NCBI RefSeq assembly: GCF_003614435.1
Contig: NZ_CP025546.1
Coordinates: 1,302,001-1,366,000, forward strand
Direction: 5' to 3'
Origin: Mycobacterium paragordonae
Lineage (GTDB): Bacteria > Actinomycetota > Actinomycetes > Mycobacteriales > Mycobacteriaceae
Length of the DNA stretch: 64,000 nucleotides
Part shown: one piece after another, positions 30,994 to 41,315 of the stretch
Position numbering within the stretch: the first letter of the stretch is position 1
Layout: every line of letters begins with the position of its first letter
The notes under the pieces: generated by a model
What the model saw: the letters and a program-made list of their open reading frames with translations, nothing else
Told to the model about the DNA's origin: nothing
The model's database searches: none
Made by a program: the position numbers and the translations under genes

Positions 30994-31029
30994 CAGGCCC
31001 GGGGTACTCCACCCGGGCCTGCGTCGTCT
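30994..31029 (+). terminator. terminator after the esterase, facing whiB3
   Basis: CAGGCCCGGG (30994-31003) and CCCGGGCCTG (31012-31021) form a perfect 10-bp stem with an 8-nt loop, then CGTCGTCTT. It sits between convergent genes and may act in both directions. Confidence 0.75.
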
Positions 31030-31037
31030 TGCACTAA

Positions 31038-31346
31038 TCAGGCCGAGCGGCGGATCCCGCGGTTGCGCCCGATGGAACCCTTGAGCAGCATGTCGCGCTC
31101 GGACTCTGACAGGCCGCCCCACACCCCGTACGGCTCCCCGACGTCCAGCGCGTGAGTCCGGCATTCGTCGATCACCGGGCAACGCCGGCACATCTCCTTG
31201 GCCCGCTGCTCACGCTGCATCCGCGCGCGACCACGCTCACCGTCGGGATGGAAGAACATCGACGAGTCGACACCGCGGCACAACCCTTGCAACTGCCAGT
31301 TCCAGATGTCGGCGTTGGGCCCAGGAAGCTGTTCCGGCTGTGGCAT
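31038..31346 (-). CDS. whiB3: redox-sensing transcription factor WhiB3
   Basis: 102 aa, nearly identical to M. tuberculosis WhiB3. Fe-S ligands are Cys23, Cys53, Cys56 and Cys62 (CRRCPV), followed by the GVWGG turn and a basic tail GRNRGIRR that contacts DNA. Known roles of the family: sensing NO and O2, binding SigA, controlling polyketide and triacylglycerol synthesis. The start at 31346 (MPQPEQLPGPNADIW) is conserved; upstream in-frame codons are not coding. Confidence 0.97.
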   Translation of the reverse strand: MPQPEQLPGPNADIWNWQLQGLCRGVDSSMFFHPDGERGRARMQREQRAKEMCRRCPVIDECRTHALDVGEPYGVWGGLSESERDMLLKGSIGRNRGIRRSA

Positions 31347-31980
31347 TGCTGATTCCCTCTCTGCACGGCACACCTGAATGGCAGGCTCGCGAACGAGGCG
31401 AGTTGTGCAACCGAATGGCAGTGGCGTCACCGATGACTACACCGAACACGGTAGACGCTAGGTGGGCTATCGAAATGCCGTCAATAGGCGCAAGGTGTGG
31501 CGAAATACGTGCCCGTTGTTTGAGAATTAACTCCGCGTTCATCTGTGACGCTATTGCCGAAGGCTAGGTGTGCTAACCGGATCGCGTTGTTACATCAAAC
31601 TGCCAGTTCAGGCGGGTGATGTGAGCAAGCTGTAATTGGCCGGAAAGCCACTGTAGGTAATATTGCGGTAACACAGAGCGCACAAACTTTTTACCAACGA
31701 TCCGCAGATATCACGGTGATTCAAACCCGCCATACCCGCAGGCCTGCGCGACCGCTTGCGGGTCGGTGTCAACCAGCGCGAGCAGCCGGGCCGGCGCATG
31801 ATGGATCGGGCGGACGGCGGCCACCCGGCCGGCCGGCCGGCGGTCGCTGCAACCGCGTCCAACACCGCGCTCGGACGGGCCTTGCTCACCTTGTCGCGCC
31901 GTCATTCGGTGTCGCCGTGACCCCATGCCAGTAATCTTTCGGCGGGATTTGTCGGAACAGGCGGGGGCGAGATCATCACT
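31347..31980. promoter_or_regulatory. 634-bp divergent intergenic region, whiB3 side and Rv3415c side
   Basis: No convincing gene. The whiB3-proximal half (about 31440-31720) is clearly more A/T-rich than its neighbours (runs such as TTTGAGAATTAAC) and should hold the whiB3 promoter. The other half is GC-rich and contains a (CCGG)4 tract at 31825-31840 and a 12-bp palindrome CGCAGGCCTGCG at 31737-31748. Minus-strand frames here read like fragments of one short protein split at the CCGG tract (see findings). Confidence 0.6.
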
Positions 31981-32820
31981 GTGCGCGAGGCCGCGGGCGT
32001 TGCTGCTGTCGAGAAGGCACTCGAGGATGCCGCGTTCGGAAGCCGCTCGGGGGACTGGCCGTTGCCGGCGGCGACCACACCGCGGCAGCTGTGGTTGCGT
32101 GCCGTCGCCGCGGGCGGGCAGGGCCGCTACGGCAGCGCCTACGCCGACCTGGCCACGCTGCGCCGCCAGGTCGCTGCCGGCCCGCTGGCATCGCTGGCGC
32201 ACAGCACGCACGGATCGTTTCTGCGCCAGCTGGGTTGGCACACGCTGGCGCGCGGCTGGGACGGGCGGGCGTTCGCGCTGGCCGGCGACGACCCGGAGGC
32301 GCGTGCCGACGCACTGGTCGGGCTGGCCGCCGACGCCCTGGGTATCGGCCGCTTCGCTGTCGCGGCGACGCTGCTGACACGGGCGGACGCCGCGCTGGAC
32401 GGGGCTGGACTGACGGCGCCGACAGCAGACCGGCTCGCGGTGCGCCGGGGCTGGGTCGGCGCCGAGCTGGCGATGGCCTCCGGTGACGGCCCGACCGCTG
32501 TGCGCCGCGCGGAGGAAGCGGTCGAAAAGGCGCGGACCATGGCCGGCGGGTCGGCGCGGCACCGCGTCAAGAGCGATGTGGTGCTGGCCGCGGCCCTGTG
32601 CAGCGCGGGGGCCGTCGAGCGGGCCCGAGCCGTCGCGGAACCGGCACTTCAGGCGGCCGAACCGCTCGGACTGACACCTCTGCGGTGGGCGTTGGCTTGC
32701 TTGCTGATCGATACCGGAAGCGTCACGGTTCCGCCACAGGGACTGCCGGAACTCGCCGAAATTCGGGATATTTGCGCAGGTGAAGTACAACGCGCCGGTG
32801 GGACCTGGCGTACTGCTTGA
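31981..32820 (+). CDS. conserved hypothetical protein (Rv3415c homologue)
   Basis: 279 aa, alpha-helical, rich in Ala/Arg/Leu, resembling TPR-like repeats (for example RADALVGLAADALGIGRFAVAATLLTRADAALDGAGL and RHRVKSDVVLAAALCSAGAVERARAVAEPAL). No catalytic motif, no signal peptide. GTG start. It lies 80 bp ahead of sigD, the same order as Rv3415c-sigD in M. tuberculosis, so a link to SigD function is possible but unproven. Confidence 0.85.
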   Translation: MREAAGVAAVEKALEDAAFGSRSGDWPLPAATTPRQLWLRAVAAGGQGRYGSAYADLATLRRQVAAGPLASLAHSTHGSFLRQLGWHTLARGWDGRAFALAGDDPEARADALVGLAADALGIGRFAVAATLLTRADAALDGAGLTAPTADRLAVRRGWVGAELAMASGDGPTAVRRAEEAVEKARTMAGGSARHRVKSDVVLAAALCSAGAVERARAVAEPALQAAEPLGLTPLRWALACLLIDTGSVTVPPQGLPELAEIRDICAGEVQRAGGTWRTA

Positions 32821-32900
32821 CATCCTGTCCGCCCGATATTGTCGCTCAGCGAGTTAGCCCGGGATGTGTCCCGTCCGTGACCTTGGAGAAACCGCCGTCG

Positions 32901-33476
32901 ATGACAATGCAGGGAGAACGTCTCGACGCAGTGGTCGTGGAGGCCGCCGCGGGGGACCGGAATGCGCTTCGGGAGGTGCTGGAGACCATCCGTCCGATCG
33001 TCGTCCGGTACTGCCGAGCGCGGGTCGGCACCGTCGAACGGGGCGGACTGTCTGCAGACGACGTGGCTCAGGAGGTGTGCTTGGCGACAATAACGGCGTT
33101 GCCGCGCTACCGGGACCGGGGGCGCCCCTTCCTGGCCTTCCTGTACGGCATCGCGGCGCACAAAGTCGCCGATGCCCATCGTGCCGCCGGTCGCGACCTG
33201 GCTTACCCCGCCGAAGAGGTGCCGGAGCGCCGGTCAGCGGATGCCGGTCCGGAGCAGCGGGCCATCGAGGCCGACTCGGTGACCCGGATGAACGAATTGC
33301 TGGAGATCTTGCCGGCCAAACAACGCGAGATCCTCATCCTGCGCGTGGTGGTGGGTTTGAGCGCAGAGGAGACCGCTGCCGCTGTCGGCAGCACGACGGG
33401 TGCGGTTCGGGTGGCCCAGCACCGCGCGCTTCAACGGTTGAGGGACGAGATCGTCGCGGCAGGTGAATATGCGTAG
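32901..33476 (+). CDS. sigD: ECF sigma factor SigD
   Basis: 191 aa from this start. Region 2 (LREVLETIRPIVVRYCRARVGTVERGGLSADDVAQEVCLATITALPRYRDRGRPFLAFLYGIAAHKVADAHRAAGRD) and region 4 (LEILPAKQREILILRVVVGLSAEETAAAVGSTTGAVRVAQHRALQRLRDEIV) are almost identical to M. tuberculosis SigD, which acts in stationary phase and starvation. ATG at 32901 has GGAG about 12 nt upstream; the M. tuberculosis annotation begins some 20 codons earlier and the frame is open here too (GTG 32877). The stop overlaps rsdA. Confidence 0.96.
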   Translation: MTMQGERLDAVVVEAAAGDRNALREVLETIRPIVVRYCRARVGTVERGGLSADDVAQEVCLATITALPRYRDRGRPFLAFLYGIAAHKVADAHRAAGRDLAYPAEEVPERRSADAGPEQRAIEADSVTRMNELLEILPAKQREILILRVVVGLSAEETAAAVGSTTGAVRVAQHRALQRLRDEIVAAGEYA

Positions 33477-34509
33477 TTCTGATTTCGGAAATGATCAGCC
33501 GGCCTTGGACGAGGTGGCCGGCACTGACCTGCTCCTCGACGCGCTGGCGGCGCGCACTGAGGTCGCATTCGGCGATCCCGCCGGGTTCGAAGACGAGGCG
33601 TTGACGGCACTGCTGGGCGAATGGCGCGACGATCTGCGCTGGCCGCCGGCCAGTGCGCTGGTGTCGCAGGACGAAGCAGAGGACGCGCTGCGCGCCGGGA
33701 TGATGGACGGCAACCGCGGACGCCGCGGCCTGGCCGCGGTGGGTTCGGTGGCCGCGACCCTGCTGTTGCTCAGCGGGTTCGGTGCGGTGGTGGGCGACGC
33801 CCGGCCAGGTGACCTGTTGTACGGCCTGCACGCCATGATGTTCAACGAACCGAGGGTCAGCGACGACCAGATCATGTTGTCTGCCAAGGCCGATCTGGCC
33901 AAGGTGGAGCAGATGATCGCCCAAGGCCAATGGGACCAGGCGCAGACCCAGCTGGCGGAGGTCAGCAGCACGCTGCAGGCGGTCAACGACGGCGGCCGCC
34001 GGCAGGGCTTGCTCGACGAGGTGAACCAGCTCAACACCAAGGTGGAAAAGCGCGATCCCAATCCCATGACGCGGTCCGCCTCGCCGCCCACCACCAAGTT
34101 GGCAGTCCCCAGTGCCCCGAACTCACTGACCCCGCAGCCGCTGGCCCCTGCCACCGAACCGCCGGTCGAGGCGTCGACATCCCCGGAGGTGACGGAACCG
34201 GTGGATTCCACCACCGCGTCGCCGACGCCGACTCCCAGCACCACGCCTTCGCCGGCCACCACCACGCCGCCCAGCCTGTCCGCGACTCCGTCGACCACCA
34301 AGCCCAAGGCGACGACCACCACGCCGGCACCGGCGACCACCACCCCGACCACCACGGGCAAGCCCAAATCCAGCACCTCGGTCACGCCCAACTCGCCGGC
34401 GGCGGGAGCCACTACACCTGCGCCGTCGACTCCGTCGGGGGAGTTGTGGGACAGGACGTCAGGACCGGCTACTCCGAGAACACCGTTCCCGACCAGCACC
34501 CGGCCTTAG
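33463..34509 (+). CDS. rsdA: anti-sigma-D factor RsdA
   Basis: 348 aa single-pass membrane protein. The cytoplasmic N-terminal part (about 1-87) should bind SigD; the membrane segment is about 88-110 (RGLAAVGSVAATLLLLSGFGAVVG). A periplasmic helical region (DARPGDLLYGLHAMMFNEP...) follows, then about 150 residues of Pro/Thr/Ser-rich low complexity. The known mechanism is regulated proteolysis releasing SigD. GTG at 33463 overlaps sigD by 14 bp; ATG at 33469 is an alternative. Rv3413c orthologue. Confidence 0.93.
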   Translation: MNMRSSDFGNDQPALDEVAGTDLLLDALAARTEVAFGDPAGFEDEALTALLGEWRDDLRWPPASALVSQDEAEDALRAGMMDGNRGRRGLAAVGSVAATLLLLSGFGAVVGDARPGDLLYGLHAMMFNEPRVSDDQIMLSAKADLAKVEQMIAQGQWDQAQTQLAEVSSTLQAVNDGGRRQGLLDEVNQLNTKVEKRDPNPMTRSASPPTTKLAVPSAPNSLTPQPLAPATEPPVEASTSPEVTEPVDSTTASPTPTPSTTPSPATTTPPSLSATPSTTKPKATTTTPAPATTTPTTTGKPKSSTSVTPNSPAAGATTPAPSTPSGELWDRTSGPATPRTPFPTSTRP

Positions 34510-34539
34510 TTGAGCCGCCTTTAAATCAGAGAGCGCACC

Positions 34540-34959
34540 TCAGAGGTGGCGGCGGAACCCGTCCGCGTCTGACGTCGCTTCGTTGAGCGAGGCGTCGGCG
34601 TACCCGCGGCAGTAGTCCCACGTGACGTAGGCGTCCGGCTCGGGGTCATAGGCCGGCTCGTGCGGACGCACGGTGCCGTCGATGAGCAGCTGCAGCAGGT
34701 TCGCCCGCAGCATGTCCCAGTCGTGGTAGTGGTCCTGCTGACACTCGTCGCAGCAGACCACCAGGCCGCGGATCCCGCGGTGCGCCAACAGCGCCTCGTA
34801 TACCGCCAAGTCCGCCAGGTCCGCTTCGACGGCCATCCGTTCCTGCTGATCCAGTGGCTGGCCCGGCTCGACGGCCTCCAGAGCGGCCGACGGGTCCATT
34901 GGGTCGTCGGCGAAGGGATCGGGCGGCAAACCCGGCGGGAGGTGGTCACGCACCCCCAT
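34540..34959 (-). CDS. DUF5319 family protein (Rv3412 homologue)
   Basis: 139 aa soluble acidic protein of unknown function, conserved in actinobacteria. It has a CCDECQQDHYHDWDMLRANL block with Cys-Cys-x-x-Cys and His residues that could bind a metal, and VTWDYCRGYADASLNE near the end. ATG at 34959. Convergent with rsdA (30 bp gap), as in M. tuberculosis. Confidence 0.9.
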   Translation of the reverse strand: MGVRDHLPPGLPPDPFADDPMDPSAALEAVEPGQPLDQQERMAVEADLADLAVYEALLAHRGIRGLVVCCDECQQDHYHDWDMLRANLLQLLIDGTVRPHEPAYDPEPDAYVTWDYCRGYADASLNEATSDADGFRRHL

Positions 34960-34973
34960 AGCCTACGCAGGCC

Positions 34974-35093
34974 GGTAGTGATAACGCCAGAAATTGCCGG
35001 GGCGCGCCCCGCACCACCGGGATGACGCCAGAAATAGCTGTGGCGTGTCCGCGCCACTACCCGGATGACGCCGTGGCGCGTGCCCGCGCCACT
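34974..35093. repeat. tandem REP-like palindromic units, left of the IS
   Basis: Three degenerate units each begin with a GATAAC/GGATGACGCC-type sequence (34979, 35020, 35063) and end in a palindromic GC-rich stretch. The last is GTGGCGCG-TGCC-CGCGCCAC (35073-35092), a perfect 8-bp hairpin. A 37-bp segment (35057-35093) recurs exactly at 36571-36607 on the other side of the insertion sequence. Confidence 0.8.
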
Positions 35094-35393
35094 GATATGT
35101 AGGGCCCTTTGTCAAGGGGGCAGGGTGAAGCGGCGGCCACAACCGTCGTCATGGCCGCCGCTTCGTTAGCCAGGTGAGCGCTGAGGTATCGAGCGTGTCG
35201 TATCGACGCGTGTCAGTCTGATATGCGCGGGTTGGTTACCGCAGGACGGAATTTTCGAGTCGGAGTTTGGCCAGCGTGTCTAACGTCGAGCGTGATCTGT
35301 GGTGTGACAACAAGACTGCTCATAGTGGCGGCGCGGGTAACTCCAAGACGCTTGCCGACATCGTCGTTGCTCATCTGGGCAATATGGGGGTGG
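35094..35393 (-). ncRNA. candidate bridge/seek RNA region of the IS110 element
   Basis: The 300 bp after the transposase contain no credible gene. GTCTGATATG at 35216-35225 equals, over 10 nt, the junction predicted for the circular element (right end ACCGTCT joined to left end GATATG). GGACGG at 35244-35249 is complementary to the other junction half (CCGTC). AGTGGCG at 35324-35330 is complementary to target CGCCACT. A 13-bp perfect stem (35127-35139 with 35152-35164) lies at the distal end. Strand is assumed to follow the transposase; limits are unknown. Confidence 0.45.
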
Positions 35394-36491
35394 TCAGTCC
35401 GGAAGGACCGCCATAGACCAGCACCAGCCGGCCAGTTCACGGGCGACAGCGACGTTGGCGATCACCGAGCGTTTCTTACGTTCGTCGAACCTCAGCCAGC
35501 GGTCGTGTAAGCGCCGATTAGCGGCTTGGCCACGAGCCACAGCCGCGGCTGGCGCCAATTCCCATCGACGACGCAGAGTTTCGCTGAGCCGATACGGGGT
35601 GCGGTGATGCCAGGCCGCCTCTACCAGCAGTCGCCGAGCATGGCCGTTGCCGGTCTTGGTTACCCCACCTTGGGCACGTGTTGCTCCCGAGGAATACTCC
35701 GAGGGCACCAGCCCCAGATACGCCCCGATGCTGCGGCCGGTCAGACGATTCCAGTCACCAATCTCGACAGCCAACCCGAATCCGGTCAACGTTGCGATCC
35801 CGCGGATACAACCCAGCCGACGTGCGACCGCGGTGAACTCACTGTCGCTCGCCATCGCCGCGATCGCCTCGTCAAGACGGTTACGACGGTCCACGCAGGA
35901 CAGCATCGCCTCGAACGCGGTGTCATAGCTCAGCTGCAGCGCCGGGTTGTCGAACCGCTGGGCACGCAACCACCGCTCATGCTCGCGGATCCAGGTCTTT
36001 CCGCCGGAATAGACAATGCCCTGGCGCAGCAAGAGTTTCGACAACCGGTGCCGTGCAGTCATCAGATCCCCGCGGCAGTCCTCGCGGGCCCGCACCAGAT
36101 CACGCGCCGCTTCCTGCTCCACACTAGGAATCGTCACTTCGGTGATCTGACCCAGATGCAGCAACCGAGCCAGATGCGCCGCATCACGGGCATCGGTCTT
36201 GACCCGATCGCCAGCCGGGCGGATCAACTTCGATGGCGCGGCCACCACACAGGCGATGCCCGCCGCATCCACCGCCCGAGCCAACCCGAATCCCGTCGGG
36301 CCCGCCTCATACGTCACCGCAACAGGACCCGGCAGATCACCCAACCACGCGAGGATCTCACCGCGATCCGGGGTCAACCTGCGCTCGAAAACCTCACCGG
36401 TATCACCGTCCAAAGCACACGCCACCACCGATCGCGCGTGCACATCCAGACCAACACTCGTACGCTGAACCTTCACTGGGGCCTCCCACAT
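35394..36491 (-). CDS. IS110 family transposase
   Basis: 365 aa, full length and apparently intact. The N-terminal RuvC-like DEDD domain shows Asp in VGLDVHARSVV, Glu in TYEAGPTGFGLAR and two Asp in KTDARDAAHLARLL. The C-terminal Transposase_20 domain has IGAYLGLVPSEYSSGATRAQGGVTKTGNGHARRLLVEAAW, containing the conserved catalytic-serine region. RNA-guided recombination by this family is established for IS621. GTG or ATG at the N-terminus (MWEAPVKVQRTSVGLDVH) is uncertain by a few codons. Confidence 0.93.
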   Translation of the reverse strand: MWEAPVKVQRTSVGLDVHARSVVACALDGDTGEVFERRLTPDRGEILAWLGDLPGPVAVTYEAGPTGFGLARAVDAAGIACVVAAPSKLIRPAGDRVKTDARDAAHLARLLHLGQITEVTIPSVEQEAARDLVRAREDCRGDLMTARHRLSKLLLRQGIVYSGGKTWIREHERWLRAQRFDNPALQLSYDTAFEAMLSCVDRRNRLDEAIAAMASDSEFTAVARRLGCIRGIATLTGFGLAVEIGDWNRLTGRSIGAYLGLVPSEYSSGATRAQGGVTKTGNGHARRLLVEAAWHHRTPYRLSETLRRRWELAPAAAVARGQAANRRLHDRWLRFDERKKRSVIANVAVARELAGWCWSMAVLPD

Positions 36492-36570
36492 CTGTGGCTC
36501 TACCGCCAGGACCCATTTCCTGTCGGCAACCCACGTTCACATGTGAGTGGGGCCCCAGCCCCCATACCGT

Positions 36571-38292
<1,722 letters not shown>

Positions 38293-38300
38293 CGGTGACC

Positions 38301-39428
38301 ATGGTTGAGATCGGCATGGGCCGCAGCGCCCGTCGTACCTATGAACTCAGCGAGATCAACATCGTGCCGTCGCGGCGCACCCGCTCGTCGCAGGATGTGT
38401 CGACGGCGTGGCAGCTGGACGCCTACCGGTTCGAGATCCCGCTGTTGGCCCACCCGACCGACGCCCTGGTGTCCCCGGAGTTCGCCATCGAATTCGGCCG
38501 GCTCGGCGGGCTGGCGGTGCTCAACGGCGAAGGGCTGATCGGCCGGCACGCCGATGTGCAGGGCAAGATCGCCCAGCTCATCGAGGCTGCGACCAAGGAG
38601 CCCGAGCCGTCGGCCGCGATCCGGCTGCTGCAGGAGTTGCACGCGGCTCCGCTCAACCCTGAGCTGCTCGGCGCGGCGGTGGCCCGGATCCGCGAGGCCG
38701 GCGTGACGACCGCGGTACGGCTCAGCCCGCAGAACGCTCAGGCGCTCACCCCGGTGCTGCTGCAGGCCGGCGTGGATCTGCTGGTCATCCAGGGCACCAT
38801 CGTCTCGGCCGAGCGGGTCGCCAGCGACGGCGAGCCGCTGAACCTCAAGACCTTCATCTCCGAGCTGGACATCCCGGTCGTCGCGGGCGGCGTGCAGGAC
38901 CACCGCACCGCGCTGCACCTGATGCGGACCGGCGCGGCCGGCGTGATCGTCGGCTACGGCTCCACCCGGGGCGTGACCACCACCGACGAGGTGCTGGGCA
39001 TCAGCGTGGCGATGGCCACCGCGATCGCCGACGCCGCGGCCGCACGGCGTGAGTATCTCGACGAAACCGGCGGCCGCTACGTGCACGTGCTGGCCGACGG
39101 CGACATTCACACCTCCGGCGAGCTGGCCAAGGCCATCGCGTGCGGCGCCGATGCGGTGATGCTCGGCACGCCGCTGGCCGAGTCCGCCGAGGCGCTGGGC
39201 GACGGCTGGTTCTGGCCGTCGGCCGCCGCGCACCCGTCATTGCCCCGCGGGGCACTGCTGCAGATCGCGGTCGGCGAGCGCCCGCCGCTGCAGCGCGTTC
39301 TCAACGGGCCGTCCGACGACCCGTTCGGCACCTTGAACCTGGTCGGCGGCCTGCGCCGGGCGATGGCCAAGGCCGGATACTGCGACCTCAAAGAGTTCCA
39401 GAAGGTCGGTCTGACGGTCGCCAGCTGA
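38301..39428 (+). CDS. guaB3: GuaB3 family IMP dehydrogenase-related protein
   Basis: 375 aa. Actinobacterial guaB3-type protein: IMPDH-like TIM barrel without CBS domains (MVEIGMGRSARRTYELSEINIVPSRRTRSSQDVSTAWQLDAYRFEIPLLAHPTDALVSPE). It lacks the normal IMPDH catalytic cysteine loop; the family activity has been suggested to be different from IMPDH, so the reaction is uncertain. ATG at 38301 matches the conserved N-terminus; GTG at 38295 is also in frame. Immediately follows guaB2. Confidence 0.93.
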   Translation: MVEIGMGRSARRTYELSEINIVPSRRTRSSQDVSTAWQLDAYRFEIPLLAHPTDALVSPEFAIEFGRLGGLAVLNGEGLIGRHADVQGKIAQLIEAATKEPEPSAAIRLLQELHAAPLNPELLGAAVARIREAGVTTAVRLSPQNAQALTPVLLQAGVDLLVIQGTIVSAERVASDGEPLNLKTFISELDIPVVAGGVQDHRTALHLMRTGAAGVIVGYGSTRGVTTTDEVLGISVAMATAIADAAAARREYLDETGGRYVHVLADGDIHTSGELAKAIACGADAVMLGTPLAESAEALGDGWFWPSAAAHPSLPRGALLQIAVGERPPLQRVLNGPSDDPFGTLNLVGGLRRAMAKAGYCDLKEFQKVGLTVAS

Positions 39429-39444
39429 GGGCCCGGTTTTGTCG

Positions 39445-39502
39445 CGAGCAGACATGAAATCGCACGGTGTAGCGCCAAAAGACGCGATTTTGCGTCTGCT
39501 CG
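39445..39502. repeat. intergenic imperfect inverted repeat
   Basis: Arms 39445-39463 (CGAGCAGACATGAAATCGC) and 39484-39502 match at 16 of 19 positions, differing only in the central three bases (ATG versus GCA). The loop is 20 nt. The arm sequence resembles a dispersed mycobacterial intergenic repeat; a transcription end for guaB3 is an alternative. Confidence 0.65.
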
Positions 39503-39548
39503 GCAGACTGCTTGACGAGTCGGATGTAAAGCGGGTCATACTGCTCCG

Positions 39549-41291
39549 ATGAAACCGGACTTTGACGTCTTGATTATCGGTTCAGGCTTCGGCGGCAGCG
39601 TGAGCGCGCTGCGCCTCACGGAAAAGGGATACCGGGTCGGAGTGCTCGAAGCCGGCCGCCGGTACGCCGACAAGGATTTCGCCAAAACCTCCTGGGACCT
39701 GCGCAAGTTCCTCTGGGCCCCCAAATTGGGTTGCTACGGCATTCAGCGCATCCACCCGCTCAAGAACGTCATGATCCTGGCCGGGGCGGGCGTCGGCGGC
39801 GGCTCGCTGAACTACGCGAACACGCTGTACATCCCGCCGGACCCGTTCTTCAACGACCAGCAGTGGAAGCACATCACCGACTGGCGTGACGAGCTGATGC
39901 CGCACTACCAGCAGGCCCAGCGGATGCTGGGTGTGGTCTACAACCCGACCTTCACCGACGCCGACCGCATCTTCAAGGAGGTCGCCGACGAGATGGGCTG
40001 CGGCGACACCTGGGTGCCCACCCCCGTCGGGGTGTTCTTCGGCCCCGACGGCAAACAGACACCGGGCCAAACGGTGCCCGACCCCTATTTCGGTGGCGCC
40101 GGACCGGCGCGCACCGGCTGCATGGAATGCGGATGCTGCATGACGGGTTGCCGGCACGGCGCCAAGAACACGCTACTGAAGAATTATCTGGCTCTCGCGG
40201 AATCCGCTGGTGCACAAGTGATTCCGATGACAACCGTCAAGGGGTTCGAGCAGCGCGCCGACGGCCTGTGGGAGGTCAAGACGGTCCGCACCGGCAGCTG
40301 GGTGCGCCGCGACCGGCACACCTACACCGCCTCGCACCTCATCCTGGCCGCCGGCACCTGGGGCACCCAGCACCTGCTGTTCAACATGCGGGACGCCGGA
40401 AAGCTGCCCAAGCTGTCCGAAAAGCTGGGCGTGCTGACCCGGACCAACTCCGAATCGATCGTCGGCGCCGCGACGTTGAAGGTGGATCCCAAGCTGGACC
40501 TGACCCACGGGGTCGCGATCACGTCGTCGATCCACCCGACGAGCGACACCCACGTCGAGCCGGTCCGCTACGGCAAGGGCTCCAACGCGATGGGGCTGCT
40601 GCAGACGCTGATGACCGACGGCGCCGGACCGCAGGGCACCGACGTGCCGCGCTGGCGGCAACTGCTGAATCAGGCCCGCGCGAATCCCCGGCTGATGTTG
40701 CGGATGCTCTACCCCAGGCAGTGGAGCGAGCGCACCACGATCGCGCTGGTGATGCAGCACCTGGACAACTCGATCACCACGTTCACCAAGCGGGGCAAGC
40801 TCGGCATCCGCTGGTTCTCCAGCAAGCAGGGCCACGGCGAGCCGAACCCGAGCTGGATCCCGGTGGGCAACGAGGTCACCCGCCGCATCGCGGAGAAGAT
40901 CGACGGCGTGGCGGGCGGCACCTGGGGCGAGCTGTTCAACATTCCGCTGACCGCCCACTTCCTCGGTGGCGCGGCGATCGGCGACAGCCCGTCCAACGGC
41001 GTCATCGACCCCTACCACCGCGTCTACGGCTACCCGACGTTGTTCGTCGTCGACGGCGCGGCCATCTCTGCCAACCTCGGCGTCAACCCCTCGCTGTCCA
41101 TCGCGGCGCAGGCCGAGCGCGCGGCGTCGCTCTGGCCCAACAAGGGCCAGAACGACGAGCGGCCGCTGCAGGGAGACGCCTACCGGAGGCTGGACCCGAT
41201 CGAACCGGAGAGCCCGGTGGTGCCCGCCGACGCGCCCGGCGCGCTGCGGTGGCTACCGATCGACCCGGTCAGCAAGACCAAGACCGGCTGA
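39549..41291 (+). CDS. choD: GMC family oxidoreductase, cholesterol oxidase-like
   Basis: 580 aa flavoenzyme, orthologue of Rv3409c. FAD-binding GSGFGGSVSALRLTEKGYRVGVLEAG at residues 10-36; GAGVGGGSLNYANTLY is a GMC block; CMECGCCMTGCRHGAKNTLLKNYL is a Cys-rich segment peculiar to this subfamily. AHFLGGAAIGDSPSNGVIDPYHRVYGYPTLFVVDGAAISANLGVNPSLSIAAQAER is the C-terminal active-site/FAD motif. Cholesterol oxidation by Rv3409c itself is disputed, so the substrate should be taken as a sterol or other alcohol. Confidence 0.92.
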   Translation: MKPDFDVLIIGSGFGGSVSALRLTEKGYRVGVLEAGRRYADKDFAKTSWDLRKFLWAPKLGCYGIQRIHPLKNVMILAGAGVGGGSLNYANTLYIPPDPFFNDQQWKHITDWRDELMPHYQQAQRMLGVVYNPTFTDADRIFKEVADEMGCGDTWVPTPVGVFFGPDGKQTPGQTVPDPYFGGAGPARTGCMECGCCMTGCRHGAKNTLLKNYLALAESAGAQVIPMTTVKGFEQRADGLWEVKTVRTGSWVRRDRHTYTASHLILAAGTWGTQHLLFNMRDAGKLPKLSEKLGVLTRTNSESIVGAATLKVDPKLDLTHGVAITSSIHPTSDTHVEPVRYGKGSNAMGLLQTLMTDGAGPQGTDVPRWRQLLNQARANPRLMLRMLYPRQWSERTTIALVMQHLDNSITTFTKRGKLGIRWFSSKQGHGEPNPSWIPVGNEVTRRIAEKIDGVAGGTWGELFNIPLTAHFLGGAAIGDSPSNGVIDPYHRVYGYPTLFVVDGAAISANLGVNPSLSIAAQAERAASLWPNKGQNDERPLQGDAYRRLDPIEPESPVVPADAPGALRWLPIDPVSKTKTG

Positions 41292-41315
41292 TCGGCTCGG
41301 CCGTCAGCTCACCCG

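Noticed and set aside
32817..32900. Longer N-terminus of SigD
   Set aside because: Frame is open and partly like the M. tuberculosis annotation, but no start codon with a ribosome binding site is evident; the ATG at 32901 is preferred.
35213..35440. 75-codon minus-strand frame at the 3' end of the IS
   Set aside because: Overlaps the transposase end and the non-coding RNA-like region; no resemblance to a protein family.
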